Of a stretch of 64,000 nucleotides of DNA, positions 31,144 to 39,126 are shown piece by piece. The position numbers were made by a program, and so were the translations under genes. The notes under the pieces were generated by a model, which did not search any database, was not told the DNA's origin, and saw nothing but the letters and a program-made list of their open reading frames with translations. The DNA is from Nonomuraea rhodomycinica. Its GTDB lineage: Bacteria > Actinomycetota > Actinomycetes > Streptosporangiales > Streptosporangiaceae. The number at the start of each line of letters is the position of its first letter. Within the stretch, counting starts at the first letter, position 1. The DNA is taken from positions 186,001-250,000 of the forward strand of contig NZ_JABWGO010000008.1 of assembly GCF_013363995.1 (NCBI RefSeq), written 5' to 3'.

Positions 31144-31557
31144 AGATCAACGTTAGGGCCTGTGGTGGGCATGGGTCGCCGGAGTTCTCCATGCGGGACG
31201 ATCTCGGTGTGGGGCGTGGTGGCGCCGATCTCTCGGCATCGGCTCTCTCCCGTCGAGCCGGCCGGCGCTCGGGGGTCAGGGGGCCGGAGGCCACCGGCAA
31301 GAGGGTGTGGGGGAGCTCGGCTCCCCCGCTGTCACAGCCCGAACCCAGATCGCGCGAAGCGCGCCCCCGGGAGGACCTTGCCTTTGAAGTCCCTTCTCAC
31401 AATGGCTTTGTTGCGGACGTGTTTCGAGCGTTACCCATGTGTGCGCCTTGTTACAGCCGTGCGACACACGTAACCGGAGCACCGCCACGGACCGTCAGAG
31501 TGCGTAACCCGCGCTTCCTACGCTCGGCGACCAGTAAGAGGAAGAGCGTAGGAGGAG
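31144..31557. promoter_or_regulatory. 414-bp control region between GNAT and narK
   Basis: No gene is seen. The part near narK has three GT(T/A)AC pentamers at 31430, 31450 and 31470, an exact 20-bp step. A GTTTC at 31421 makes GTAAC-N4-GAAAC on the other strand. These recall GlnR-type half-sites, but GlnR boxes have an 11-bp step, so the match is imperfect. The narK ribosome site (GGAGGAG) is at 31550-31556. Confidence 0.4.
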
Positions 31558-32871
31558 ATGATGGCGCGGTGGCTCGCCGAATGGCACCCCGATGACGAGA
31601 CCTTCTGGGAGACCACGGGCAAGAGGATCGCACGGCGGAACCTCATCTTCTCGATCTTCGCGGAGCATCTGGGCTTCACCGTCTGGACCCTCTGGAGCAT
31701 CGTGGCGACCAGGATGGGCGCCTACCAGTTCTCCACCGACCAGCTGTTCTGGCTGGTCGCGCTGCCCAACCTGATCGGGTCGGCGCTGCGCGTGCCCTAC
31801 ACGTTCGGCCCGGCGCGCTTCGGCGGGCGGACCTTCACCACCTTCAGCGCGCTCATGCTGCTGATCCCCGCCGTCCTCCTCGGGGTGGCGGTGAGCGACC
31901 CGGGCACGCCGTACTGGCTGTTCCTGCTGATCGCGGCGCTGGCCGGCGTCGGCGGCGGCAACTTCGCCTCCAGCATGGCCAACATCACCTACTTCTACCC
32001 GCGCTCCCGGCAGGGTGTCGCCCTCGGGCTCAACGCCGCCGGCGGCAACATCGGCGTCAGCTCCGTGCAGCTCGTCATGCCGCTGGTGATCGGCGGGCTG
32101 GGGCTGGCCGCCGCGGGGTGGTTCTGGGTGCCGTTCATCCTGCTGGCCGCCGGGTGCGCCTGGTTCTTCATGGACAACCTGGCCAGCGCCAAGGCCAGCC
32201 CGCGCGAGCAGCTCGCGGTGGCCGGGCGGGCGCAGACGTGGGTGATGTCGTTCCTCTACATCGGCACGTTCGGCTCGTTCATCGGCTACTCGACGGCGTT
32301 CCCGCTGCTGGCCAAGAGCCTGTTCCCGGACTCGCCGTGGGCGGCGGTGGCCTTCGCCGGGCCGCTGGTCGGCTCGCTGATCCGGCCGGTGGGCGGCTGG
32401 CTGGCCGACCGGCTCGGCGGCGCCCCGGTCACGCTGTGGAACTTCGCCGGCATGGGCGCCGGGGTCGCGCTGGTGTGGCTGGCGGTCGAGGCGGGCGCGT
32501 TCTGGCCGTTCTTCCTGGCCTTCCAGGTGCTGTTCGTCACGGCCGGCATCGGCAACGGCTCCACGTACCGGATGATCCCCGCGATCTTCCAGGCGAAGGC
32601 GGTCGCCGAGCGCGGCGAGAGCGAGGAGGCGCTGCTGTACGGCAAGCGGCAGGCGTCGGCGGCGATCGGCATCATCTCCGCGGTAGGCGCGCTGGGCGGG
32701 TTCCTCATCAACCGGGCGTTCGGGATGTCGTTCGCGCAGACCGGCAGCCCCGCGACCGCGCTGGCCGCCTTCGGCGCCTTCTACGTGGCCTGCTTCGTCC
32801 TGACCTGGTGGTGCTACACGCGGACGGTCGGCGTCTCGCGGGTGGCCAGCCTCGCCCACGCGCGGGTCTGA
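31558..32871 (+). CDS. narK: Nitrate/nitrite transporter (NarK/NasA family, MFS)
   Basis: A 437-residue major facilitator protein with ~12 membrane helices that brings nitrate into the cell. The nitrate signature regions are clear: GGGNFASSMANITYFYPRSR with GVALGLNAAGGNIGVS in helix 5, and the second, NGSTYRMIPAIF, in helix 11. The start is ATG 31558 or the next ATG codon, with GGAGGAG directly upstream. It opens the five-gene nitrate assimilation operon; the next gene begins three bases after its stop. Confidence 0.95.
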   Translation: MMARWLAEWHPDDETFWETTGKRIARRNLIFSIFAEHLGFTVWTLWSIVATRMGAYQFSTDQLFWLVALPNLIGSALRVPYTFGPARFGGRTFTTFSALMLLIPAVLLGVAVSDPGTPYWLFLLIAALAGVGGGNFASSMANITYFYPRSRQGVALGLNAAGGNIGVSSVQLVMPLVIGGLGLAAAGWFWVPFILLAAGCAWFFMDNLASAKASPREQLAVAGRAQTWVMSFLYIGTFGSFIGYSTAFPLLAKSLFPDSPWAAVAFAGPLVGSLIRPVGGWLADRLGGAPVTLWNFAGMGAGVALVWLAVEAGAFWPFFLAFQVLFVTAGIGNGSTYRMIPAIFQAKAVAERGESEEALLYGKRQASAAIGIISAVGALGGFLINRAFGMSFAQTGSPATALAAFGAFYVACFVLTWWCYTRTVGVSRVASLAHARV

Positions 32872-32874
32872 GAC

Positions 32875-34899
32875 ATGACGGACCTTCCCGTGCTGAGCCA
32901 CTGCCCCTACTGCGCCCTGCAGTGCGGCATGGCCATCACCGCCGAGGCGGTGATCAGTCCCCGGACCGACATCCCCGCCAACGCCGGCGGCGCCCTGTGC
33001 CAGAAGGGCTGGACCGCGGCCGAGCTGCTGACCGGCGGCGAGCGCCTGACCACCCCGCTGCTGCACGGCAGGCCCGTCTCGTGGGAGAGCGCGCTCGACC
33101 ACGTGGCCGGCCGGCTGTCCGAGATCCGCGCCGAGCACGGCCCCGACGGCGTGGCCGTGTTCGGCGGCGGCGGGCTGACCAACGAGAAGGCCTACCAGCT
33201 CGGCAAGTTCGCCCGGGTGGTGCTCGGCACGAGCCAGATCGACTACAACGGCCGCTTCTGCATGTCGTCGGCCGCCGCCGCATCGTCGCGGGCGTTCGGG
33301 ATGGACCGCGGCATGCCGTTCCCGGTCACGGACCTCGCCGAGGCCGACGTGGTGCTGCTGGCCGGCGGCAACGTGGCCGAGACGATGCCGCCGTTCGTGC
33401 GGCACCTGAACGGGCCGCGGCTCATCGTCGTGGACCCGCGCCGCACCGCGACCGCCAAGCTCGCCTGGCTGCACCTGCAGCCGACCCCGGGCACCGACCT
33501 GGCGCTGGCGCTCGGCCTGCTGCACCTGGCGATCGCCGACGGGCTGGTGGACGAGGAGTACGTCGCCGCCCGCACCTCCGGCTTCGACGCGGTGCGCACC
33601 TCGCTCGCCTCGTGGTGGCCGGAGCGGGTCGAGCGGATCACCGGCGTGCCGGTGCCCCGCATGCGGCAGGCGGTCCGCGCGCTGGCCTCGGCCGGGCGCG
33701 GGATCGTGCTCACCGGGCGCGGCGCCGAGCAGCACGCCAAGGGCACCGACACGGTCACCGCGTTCATCAACCTGGCGCTGGCGCTCGGCCTGCCCGGCCG
33801 GGAGGGCTCCGGGTACGGCTGCCTGACCGGGCAGGGCAACGGCCAGGGCGGACGGGAGCACGGCCAGAAGGCCGACCAGCTCCCCGGCTACCGCCGGATC
33901 GACGACCCGGCGGCCCGCGAGCACGTCGCCCGCGTGTGGGGGGTCCCGCCCGAGGACCTGCCCGGCCCCGGCCGTTCGGCCTACGAGCTGCTGGACGCGC
34001 TCGGCACCCCGGAGGGGCCGCGGGCGCTGCTGCTGTTCGGCTCGAACCCGGTGGTCTCGGCGCCCCGCTCGGGGCACGTCGCCGACCGGCTGCGCGCCCT
34101 GGACCTGCTGGTGGTGGCCGACGTCGTGCTGTCGGAGACCGCCGCCATGGCCAACGTGGTCTTCCCGGTCACCCAGTGGGCCGAGGAGACCGGCACGATG
34201 ACGAACCTGGAGGGCAGGGTGCTGCTGCGCCGCCAGGCGGTCCGGCCGCCCGACGGCGTCCGCGGCGACCTGGAGCTGCTGCAGGGGCTGGCCAAGCGGT
34301 TCGGCCACGCGTTCTCCGCCGACCCGCGCGAGGTGTTCGACGAGCTGCGCCGGGCCAGCGCGGGCGGGCTCGCCGACTACGCGGGCATCACGTACGAGCG
34401 GATCGAGGCGGAGAAGGGCGTCTTCTGGCCCTGCCCCTCCCCCGACCACCCCGGCACGCCGCGGCCGTTCCTCGACCGGTTCGCCACCCCGGACGGCCGG
34501 GCCAGGTTCGTGGCGGTCGAGCACCGCCCGGCCGTCGAGGAGATCGACGAGGACTACCCCCTCTACCTCACGACCGGCCGGGTGCTCGCCCAGTACCAGA
34601 GCGGCGCTCAGACCCGCCGCATCGCCCCGCTGGCCGAGGCGGCGCCCGAGCCGTTCGTGGAGCTGCACCCGGACCTCGCCGGCGAGCTGGAGATCGGCGC
34701 CGGCGACCTGGTGCGGGTCACCAGCAGGCGGGGCGAGGGCCGGTGGGTGGCCAGGATCAGCGACGCGATCAGGCGCGACACGGTGTTCATGCCGTTCCAC
34801 TGGGAGGGCGTCAACCGCCTGACCAACCCCGCGCTCGATCCCGTCTCCCGGATGCCGGAGTTCAAGGTGTGCGCCGTCAGAGTGGAGAGGGTCGCATGA
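32875..34899 (+). CDS. Assimilatory nitrate reductase, molybdopterin catalytic subunit
   Basis: A 674-residue cytoplasmic enzyme of the NasA/NarB type that reduces nitrate to nitrite. The N-terminal [4Fe-4S] cysteines are Cys10, Cys13, Cys17 and Cys42 (CPYCALQC, LCQKGW). The presumed molybdenum ligand is Cys129 (GRFCMSSAAA). Typical cofactor-binding blocks follow (FGGGGLTNEKAYQLGKFAR, GSNPVVSAP, QWAEETGTMTNLEGR), with a C-terminal MopB domain (LTTGRVLAQYQSGAQTRR). It overlaps the next gene by four bases. The name is left blank because nasA/narB usage differs between actinomycetes. Confidence 0.95.
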   Translation: MTDLPVLSHCPYCALQCGMAITAEAVISPRTDIPANAGGALCQKGWTAAELLTGGERLTTPLLHGRPVSWESALDHVAGRLSEIRAEHGPDGVAVFGGGGLTNEKAYQLGKFARVVLGTSQIDYNGRFCMSSAAAASSRAFGMDRGMPFPVTDLAEADVVLLAGGNVAETMPPFVRHLNGPRLIVVDPRRTATAKLAWLHLQPTPGTDLALALGLLHLAIADGLVDEEYVAARTSGFDAVRTSLASWWPERVERITGVPVPRMRQAVRALASAGRGIVLTGRGAEQHAKGTDTVTAFINLALALGLPGREGSGYGCLTGQGNGQGGREHGQKADQLPGYRRIDDPAAREHVARVWGVPPEDLPGPGRSAYELLDALGTPEGPRALLLFGSNPVVSAPRSGHVADRLRALDLLVVADVVLSETAAMANVVFPVTQWAEETGTMTNLEGRVLLRRQAVRPPDGVRGDLELLQGLAKRFGHAFSADPREVFDELRRASAGGLADYAGITYERIEAEKGVFWPCPSPDHPGTPRPFLDRFATPDGRARFVAVEHRPAVEEIDEDYPLYLTTGRVLAQYQSGAQTRRIAPLAEAAPEPFVELHPDLAGELEIGAGDLVRVTSRRGEGRWVARISDAIRRDTVFMPFHWEGVNRLTNPALDPVSRMPEFKVCAVRVERVA

Positions 34900-36293
34900 G
34901 ACTCGTCGTCGTAGGCAACGGCATGGCCGGCTCACGGCTGGTCAGCGAGGTGCGGGCGCGCGACCCGCACGTCACGGTCACGGTGCTCGGCGCCGAGACG
35001 TGCCGGCCGTACAACAGGGTGCTGCTGTCGAACGTGCTGGCCGGGACGACCCGGCCCGACCAGGTGCGGCTGGTGGAGCCGTCGTGGTACGCCGCGCACG
35101 GGGTGGAGGCGGTGTTCGGCAGCGCCGTCACGTGCCTGGACCGGGACGCCCGCATGGTGGTCACCGAGGACGGGCGGCGGGTGCCGTACGACGTGCTCGT
35201 CCTGGCCACCGGCAGCGAGGCGATCGTGCCGCCCATCCCCGGCGTGGAGCGGGCGATCCCGTTCCGCACGCTGGACGACTGCGAGCGCATCCTGGAGGCG
35301 GCCGGGCGCAGCCGGCGGGCCGTGGTCGTCGGCGGCGGGCTGCTCGGCGTCGAGGCGGCCCGCGGCCTGGCCGGGCGGGGCCTGCCCGTGACGCTGCTGC
35401 ACCTGGCCGGCCACCTGATGGAGCGCCAGCTCGACGTGGAGGCCGGGCAGGTGCTCGGCGAGACGCTGGCCGGGCTGGGCGTGGACATCCGCACCGGCGT
35501 GACCGCGCGGGAGGTGCGCGCGGACGGCGTGGCGCTGGCGGACGGCGAGCTGGTCGAGGGCGACCTGGTGATCCTGGCCTGCGGCGTGCGCCCGCTCACC
35601 GGCCTGGCCGCCGACGCCGGGCTGGAGGTGCGGCGCGGCGTCGTCGTGGACGACGAGATGCGCACCGACGACCCGTCGATCTTCGCGATCGGCGAGTGCG
35701 CCGAGCACGACGGCACCGTGTACGGCCTGGTGGCGCCCGCCTGGGAGCAGGCCACGGTGGCGGCCGACGTCATCACCGGCGGCAAGGCGCTCTACCGGGG
35801 CTCGCGGCTGGTGACCCGGTTGAAGGCCAAGAGCGTGGAGCTGGCCGCGATGGGCGAGACGCAGCTCACCGAGGAGCACGCCGAGGTGGTGCGCTTCAGC
35901 CACCGGGCCCGCGGCACCTACCGCAAGCTCGTCATCCGCGACGGCCGGCTGGTGGGCGCGATCCTGCTGGGCGAGAGCGACGCGGTCGGCACGCTGACGC
36001 AGCTGTTCGACCGGGGCGGCACGCTGCCGGGCGACCGGGCCGGGCTGCTGTTCCCGGGCCTGTCGTCGGCGGCGCACGTGGCCGACAGCCCGACGCTGAT
36101 GCCGGACGCGGCCCGGGTGTGCCAGTGCAACAACGTGACCAAGGGCCAGATCCGGGCGTGCTGGGAGGCCGGCGCGCGGGACGTGGCCGGGATAGCGGCG
36201 GCGACCAGGGCCACGACCGGCTGCGGCACCTGCCGCGACGCCGTCGAGGGCATCGTCGGCTGGCTGTGTGAGCAGGAAGGAGTTTCGGCATGA
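34896..36293 (+). CDS. FAD/NAD(P)H oxidoreductase with BFD-like [2Fe-2S] domain, nitrate reductase electron donor
   Basis: A 465-residue flavoprotein (NasB-like). It has a FAD motif VVVGNGMAGSRLVSEV at the start, an NAD motif VVVGGGLLGVEAARGLAG (~150) and a second FAD block SIFAIGECAEHDGTVYGL (~265). The C-terminal BFD-like domain binds a [2Fe-2S] cluster with Cys-x-Cys (CQCNNV) and CGTC. It should pass electrons from NAD(P)H to the nitrate reductase encoded just before it. It overlaps both neighbours by four bases (ATGA). It resembles the N-terminal half of the NirB that follows, so the two probably share ancestry. Confidence 0.93.
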   Translation: MRLVVVGNGMAGSRLVSEVRARDPHVTVTVLGAETCRPYNRVLLSNVLAGTTRPDQVRLVEPSWYAAHGVEAVFGSAVTCLDRDARMVVTEDGRRVPYDVLVLATGSEAIVPPIPGVERAIPFRTLDDCERILEAAGRSRRAVVVGGGLLGVEAARGLAGRGLPVTLLHLAGHLMERQLDVEAGQVLGETLAGLGVDIRTGVTAREVRADGVALADGELVEGDLVILACGVRPLTGLAADAGLEVRRGVVVDDEMRTDDPSIFAIGECAEHDGTVYGLVAPAWEQATVAADVITGGKALYRGSRLVTRLKAKSVELAAMGETQLTEEHAEVVRFSHRARGTYRKLVIRDGRLVGAILLGESDAVGTLTQLFDRGGTLPGDRAGLLFPGLSSAAHVADSPTLMPDAARVCQCNNVTKGQIRACWEAGARDVAGIAAATRATTGCGTCRDAVEGIVGWLCEQEGVSA

Positions 36294-38725
36294 GCCGAGT
36301 CGTCGTCGCGGGGTACGGGCCCGCCGCCCACCGGTTCGTGGAGGCGCTGCGCGAGCGGGGCTTCGACGGCCGGATCACGGTGATCGGCGAGGAGCCCCGC
36401 CCCGCCTACGACCGGGTGGCGCTGACGTCGTACCTGACCGGCACGAGCCTCGCGGACCTGACCTACGCGGTGCCCGAGGGCGTCGAGACCCTGCTCGGGA
36501 CCCGCGTGACCGGTATCGACCGGGAGGCGCGCGTGGTCGCCACGGCCGGGGGCGCCACGGTGCCGTACGACGTGCTGGTCCTGGCCACCGGGTCGGCGCC
36601 GTTCGTGCCGCCGGTGCCGGGGGCGGAGCACGCCCACGTCTACCGCACGATCGACGACCTCGACGCGATCCGGGCGGCGTCGGACGGCGCGTCGGAGGGC
36701 GTGGTGGTCGGCGGCGGCCTGCTCGGCCTGGAGGCGGCCGACGCGCTGCGCGGCCTGGGCCTGCGCACGCACATCGTGGAGATGAGCCCGTGGCTCATGC
36801 CGCGCCAGGTGGACGAGGGCGGCGGCGCGGTCCTGAAGGGCCACATCGAGGACCTGGGGCTGAGCGTCCACGCCGGCGCGGGCGTCCAGGAGGTCGTCAC
36901 CGACGCCGAGGGGCGGGTCACCGGCCTGCGCAAGCCCGACGGCTCCCTGCTCGACGCGCAGATCGTCGTCTTCTCGGCCGGGATCAGGCCGCGCGACGAG
37001 CTGGCCCGGGCCGCCGGGATCGACGTGGGCGAGCGCGGCGGCGTCGTGGTGGACGCGGGCATGCGCACCTCCGACCCGGCCGTGTACGCCATCGGCGAGT
37101 GCGCGCTGGCCGGCGGCCAGGTCTACGGCCTGGTCGGGCCGTGCAACACGATGGCCGAGGTGGCCGCCGACCGGATCCTCGGCGGGACGGCCGTCTTCGA
37201 GGGGGCTGACCTGTCGACCAAGCTGAAGCTGCTCGGCGTCGAGGTGGCCCAGTTCGGGGCGATGAGCGGGGCGCTCGACGTCACGTACATGGACCCGGTG
37301 GGCGGCGTCTACAAGAGGCTGTTCATCAGCGACGACGCCCGGACGCTGCTCGGCGGCATCTGCGTGGGCGACGCCGCGCCGTACGCGACGCTGCGGCCGT
37401 TCGTCGGCAAGCCGCTGCCGGCCGCGCCGGCCGACCTGCTGTTCACCGGGACGGGCGCGGCCGGCCTGGACCTGCCGGACGAGGCGCAGGTCTGCTCCTG
37501 CAACAACGTGAGCGCGGGCGCGGTGCGCGCCGCCATCGCCGACAAGGGCGTGAGCGACGTCCCCGGGGTCAAGGCGTGCACGCGGGCCGGCACCACGTGC
37601 GGCAGCTGCGTGCCGATGCTCAAGCAGCTCCTGGAGAAGTCGGGCGTCGAGATCAGCAAGGCGCTGTGCGAGCACTTCACCTACTCGCGGGCCGAGCTGT
37701 TCGACATCATCCGCGTGCGCGGCGTCACGACGTTCTCGGAGCTGATCGCGGGCCACGGGACGGGGCGCGGCTGCGACATCTGCAAGCCCACGGTGGCCTC
37801 GATCCTGGCCTCGCTGCACAACGGGCACGTGCTGGAGGGCGAGCGGGCGGCGCTGCAGGACACCAACGACGCGTACCTGGCCAACATCCAGAAGAACGGC
37901 ACCTACTCGGTCGTCCCGCGCATCCCGGGCGGCGAGATCACGCCGGACAAGCTCATCGTGATCGGCGAGGTGGCCCGCGACTTCGGCCTCTACACCAAGA
38001 TCACCGGCGGGCAGCGGATCGACCTGTTCGGCGCCCGCGTCGAACAGCTCCCGCAGATCTGGAAGCGGCTGGTGGACGCCGGGTTCGAGTCGGGCCACGC
38101 GTACGGCAAGGCGCTGCGCACGGTGAAGTCGTGCGTCGGCTCCACCTGGTGCCGCTACGGCGTGCAGGACTCGGTGGGCCTGGCCATCGCCCTCGAACTG
38201 CGTTATCGCGGCCTGCGGGCCCCGCACAAGCTGAAGTCGGCGGTGTCGGGCTGCGCCCGCGAGTGCGCCGAGGCCCGCTCGAAGGACTTCGGCATCATCG
38301 CGACCGAGCAGGGCTGGAACCTGTACGTCGGCGGCAACGGCGGCTTCAAGCCCCGCCACGCCGACCTGTTCGCCTCCGACCTGACCACGGACGAGCTGAT
38401 CAGGACCATCGACCGGTTCCTCATGTACTACATCCGCACGGCCGACCGGCTCCAGCGCACCGCCGCCTGGGTCGAGTCCATCGAGGGCGGCCTCGACCAC
38501 GTCCGCGACGTGATCGTGAACGACTCGCTGGGGCTGTGCGCCGAGCTGGACGCCCAGATGGCCCACCACGTGTCCACGTACGAGGACGAGTGGCGGGCCA
38601 CCATCGAGGACCCGGAGAAGCTGAGCCGCTTCGTCAGCTTCGTCAACGCCCCCGGCGTCCCCGACCCCTCGATCGTCTTCGAACGCGAACGTGACCAGAT
38701 CAAGCCGATGGTGGTGACCCCGTGA
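36290..38725 (+). CDS. nirB: NADH-dependent nitrite reductase, large subunit
   Basis: An 811-residue multicentre enzyme reducing nitrite to ammonia. In order: FAD/NADH module (VVVAGYGPAAHRFVEALRE; second Rossmann GVVVGGGLLGLEAADAL), BFD-like [2Fe-2S] centre (CSCNNVSAG, CGSC), and the sirohaem/[4Fe-4S] module with Cys pairs near 613/619 (SCVGSTWC) and 654/658 (GCARECAEA). Length and order are standard for NirB. It starts with ATG in a four-base overlap with the previous gene and shares four bases with nirD. Confidence 0.97.
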   Translation: MSRVVVAGYGPAAHRFVEALRERGFDGRITVIGEEPRPAYDRVALTSYLTGTSLADLTYAVPEGVETLLGTRVTGIDREARVVATAGGATVPYDVLVLATGSAPFVPPVPGAEHAHVYRTIDDLDAIRAASDGASEGVVVGGGLLGLEAADALRGLGLRTHIVEMSPWLMPRQVDEGGGAVLKGHIEDLGLSVHAGAGVQEVVTDAEGRVTGLRKPDGSLLDAQIVVFSAGIRPRDELARAAGIDVGERGGVVVDAGMRTSDPAVYAIGECALAGGQVYGLVGPCNTMAEVAADRILGGTAVFEGADLSTKLKLLGVEVAQFGAMSGALDVTYMDPVGGVYKRLFISDDARTLLGGICVGDAAPYATLRPFVGKPLPAAPADLLFTGTGAAGLDLPDEAQVCSCNNVSAGAVRAAIADKGVSDVPGVKACTRAGTTCGSCVPMLKQLLEKSGVEISKALCEHFTYSRAELFDIIRVRGVTTFSELIAGHGTGRGCDICKPTVASILASLHNGHVLEGERAALQDTNDAYLANIQKNGTYSVVPRIPGGEITPDKLIVIGEVARDFGLYTKITGGQRIDLFGARVEQLPQIWKRLVDAGFESGHAYGKALRTVKSCVGSTWCRYGVQDSVGLAIALELRYRGLRAPHKLKSAVSGCARECAEARSKDFGIIATEQGWNLYVGGNGGFKPRHADLFASDLTTDELIRTIDRFLMYYIRTADRLQRTAAWVESIEGGLDHVRDVIVNDSLGLCAELDAQMAHHVSTYEDEWRATIEDPEKLSRFVSFVNAPGVPDPSIVFERERDQIKPMVVTP

Positions 38726-39126
38726 CCGTGACCCTTCCCATGACCTGGACGACCGTGTGCGACTACCACGTGCTGCTGCCGGAGCGCGGCGTGTGCGCCC
38801 TGGTGGGCGGCGAGCAGGTGGCCGTCTTCCGCACCTTCGACGGCGCCGTGTACGCGATCGGCAACCTCGACCCGTTCAGCGGCGCCCATGTGCTCTCCCG
38901 GGGCATCGTCGGCACGCGGGGCGGCGAGCCGACGGTGGCCTCCCCCCTGCACAAGCAGGTGTTCTCGCTGGTCACGGGCGCCTGCCTGGACGAGCCGGGC
39001 ACGGCGGTGCCGACCTATCCGGCGCGGGTGGCGGACGGCCGGGTGGAGGTGGCCGCACGGGCCGCCCTGCCGGAGCGGGACGGCCCGGTCAACGCGTCAG
39101 GGCGCAGTCTCGTTGACGCACCGTAG
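38722..39126 (+). CDS. nirD: Nitrite reductase small subunit
   Basis: A 134-residue Rieske-fold protein that partners NirB. It starts at GTG 38722, overlapping the nirB stop (GTGA). Key blocks are VCDYHVLLPERGVCALVGGE, VYAIGNLDPFSGAHVLSRGI and VASPLHKQVFSLVTGACLD. The two Cys-x-His pairs of true Rieske proteins are absent, as usual for NirD, so no cluster is bound. Its last 30 bases overlap, on the other strand, the end of the GH2 mannosidase gene. Confidence 0.95.
   Translation: MTVTLPMTWTTVCDYHVLLPERGVCALVGGEQVAVFRTFDGAVYAIGNLDPFSGAHVLSRGIVGTRGGEPTVASPLHKQVFSLVTGACLDEPGTAVPTYPARVADGRVEVAARAALPERDGPVNASGRSLVDAP

Noticed and set aside
31421..31434. GTAAC-N4-GAAAC (minus strand) as a GlnR box
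   Set aside because: GlnR half-sites are separated by six bases, not four, so I list only a tentative control region.
31495..34935. An 1146-codon open frame on the minus strand across narK and the nitrate reductase gene
   Set aside because: Its product is Arg/His/Gly/Glu-rich low-complexity sequence without motifs. It is the mirror of real plus-strand genes in GC-rich DNA.
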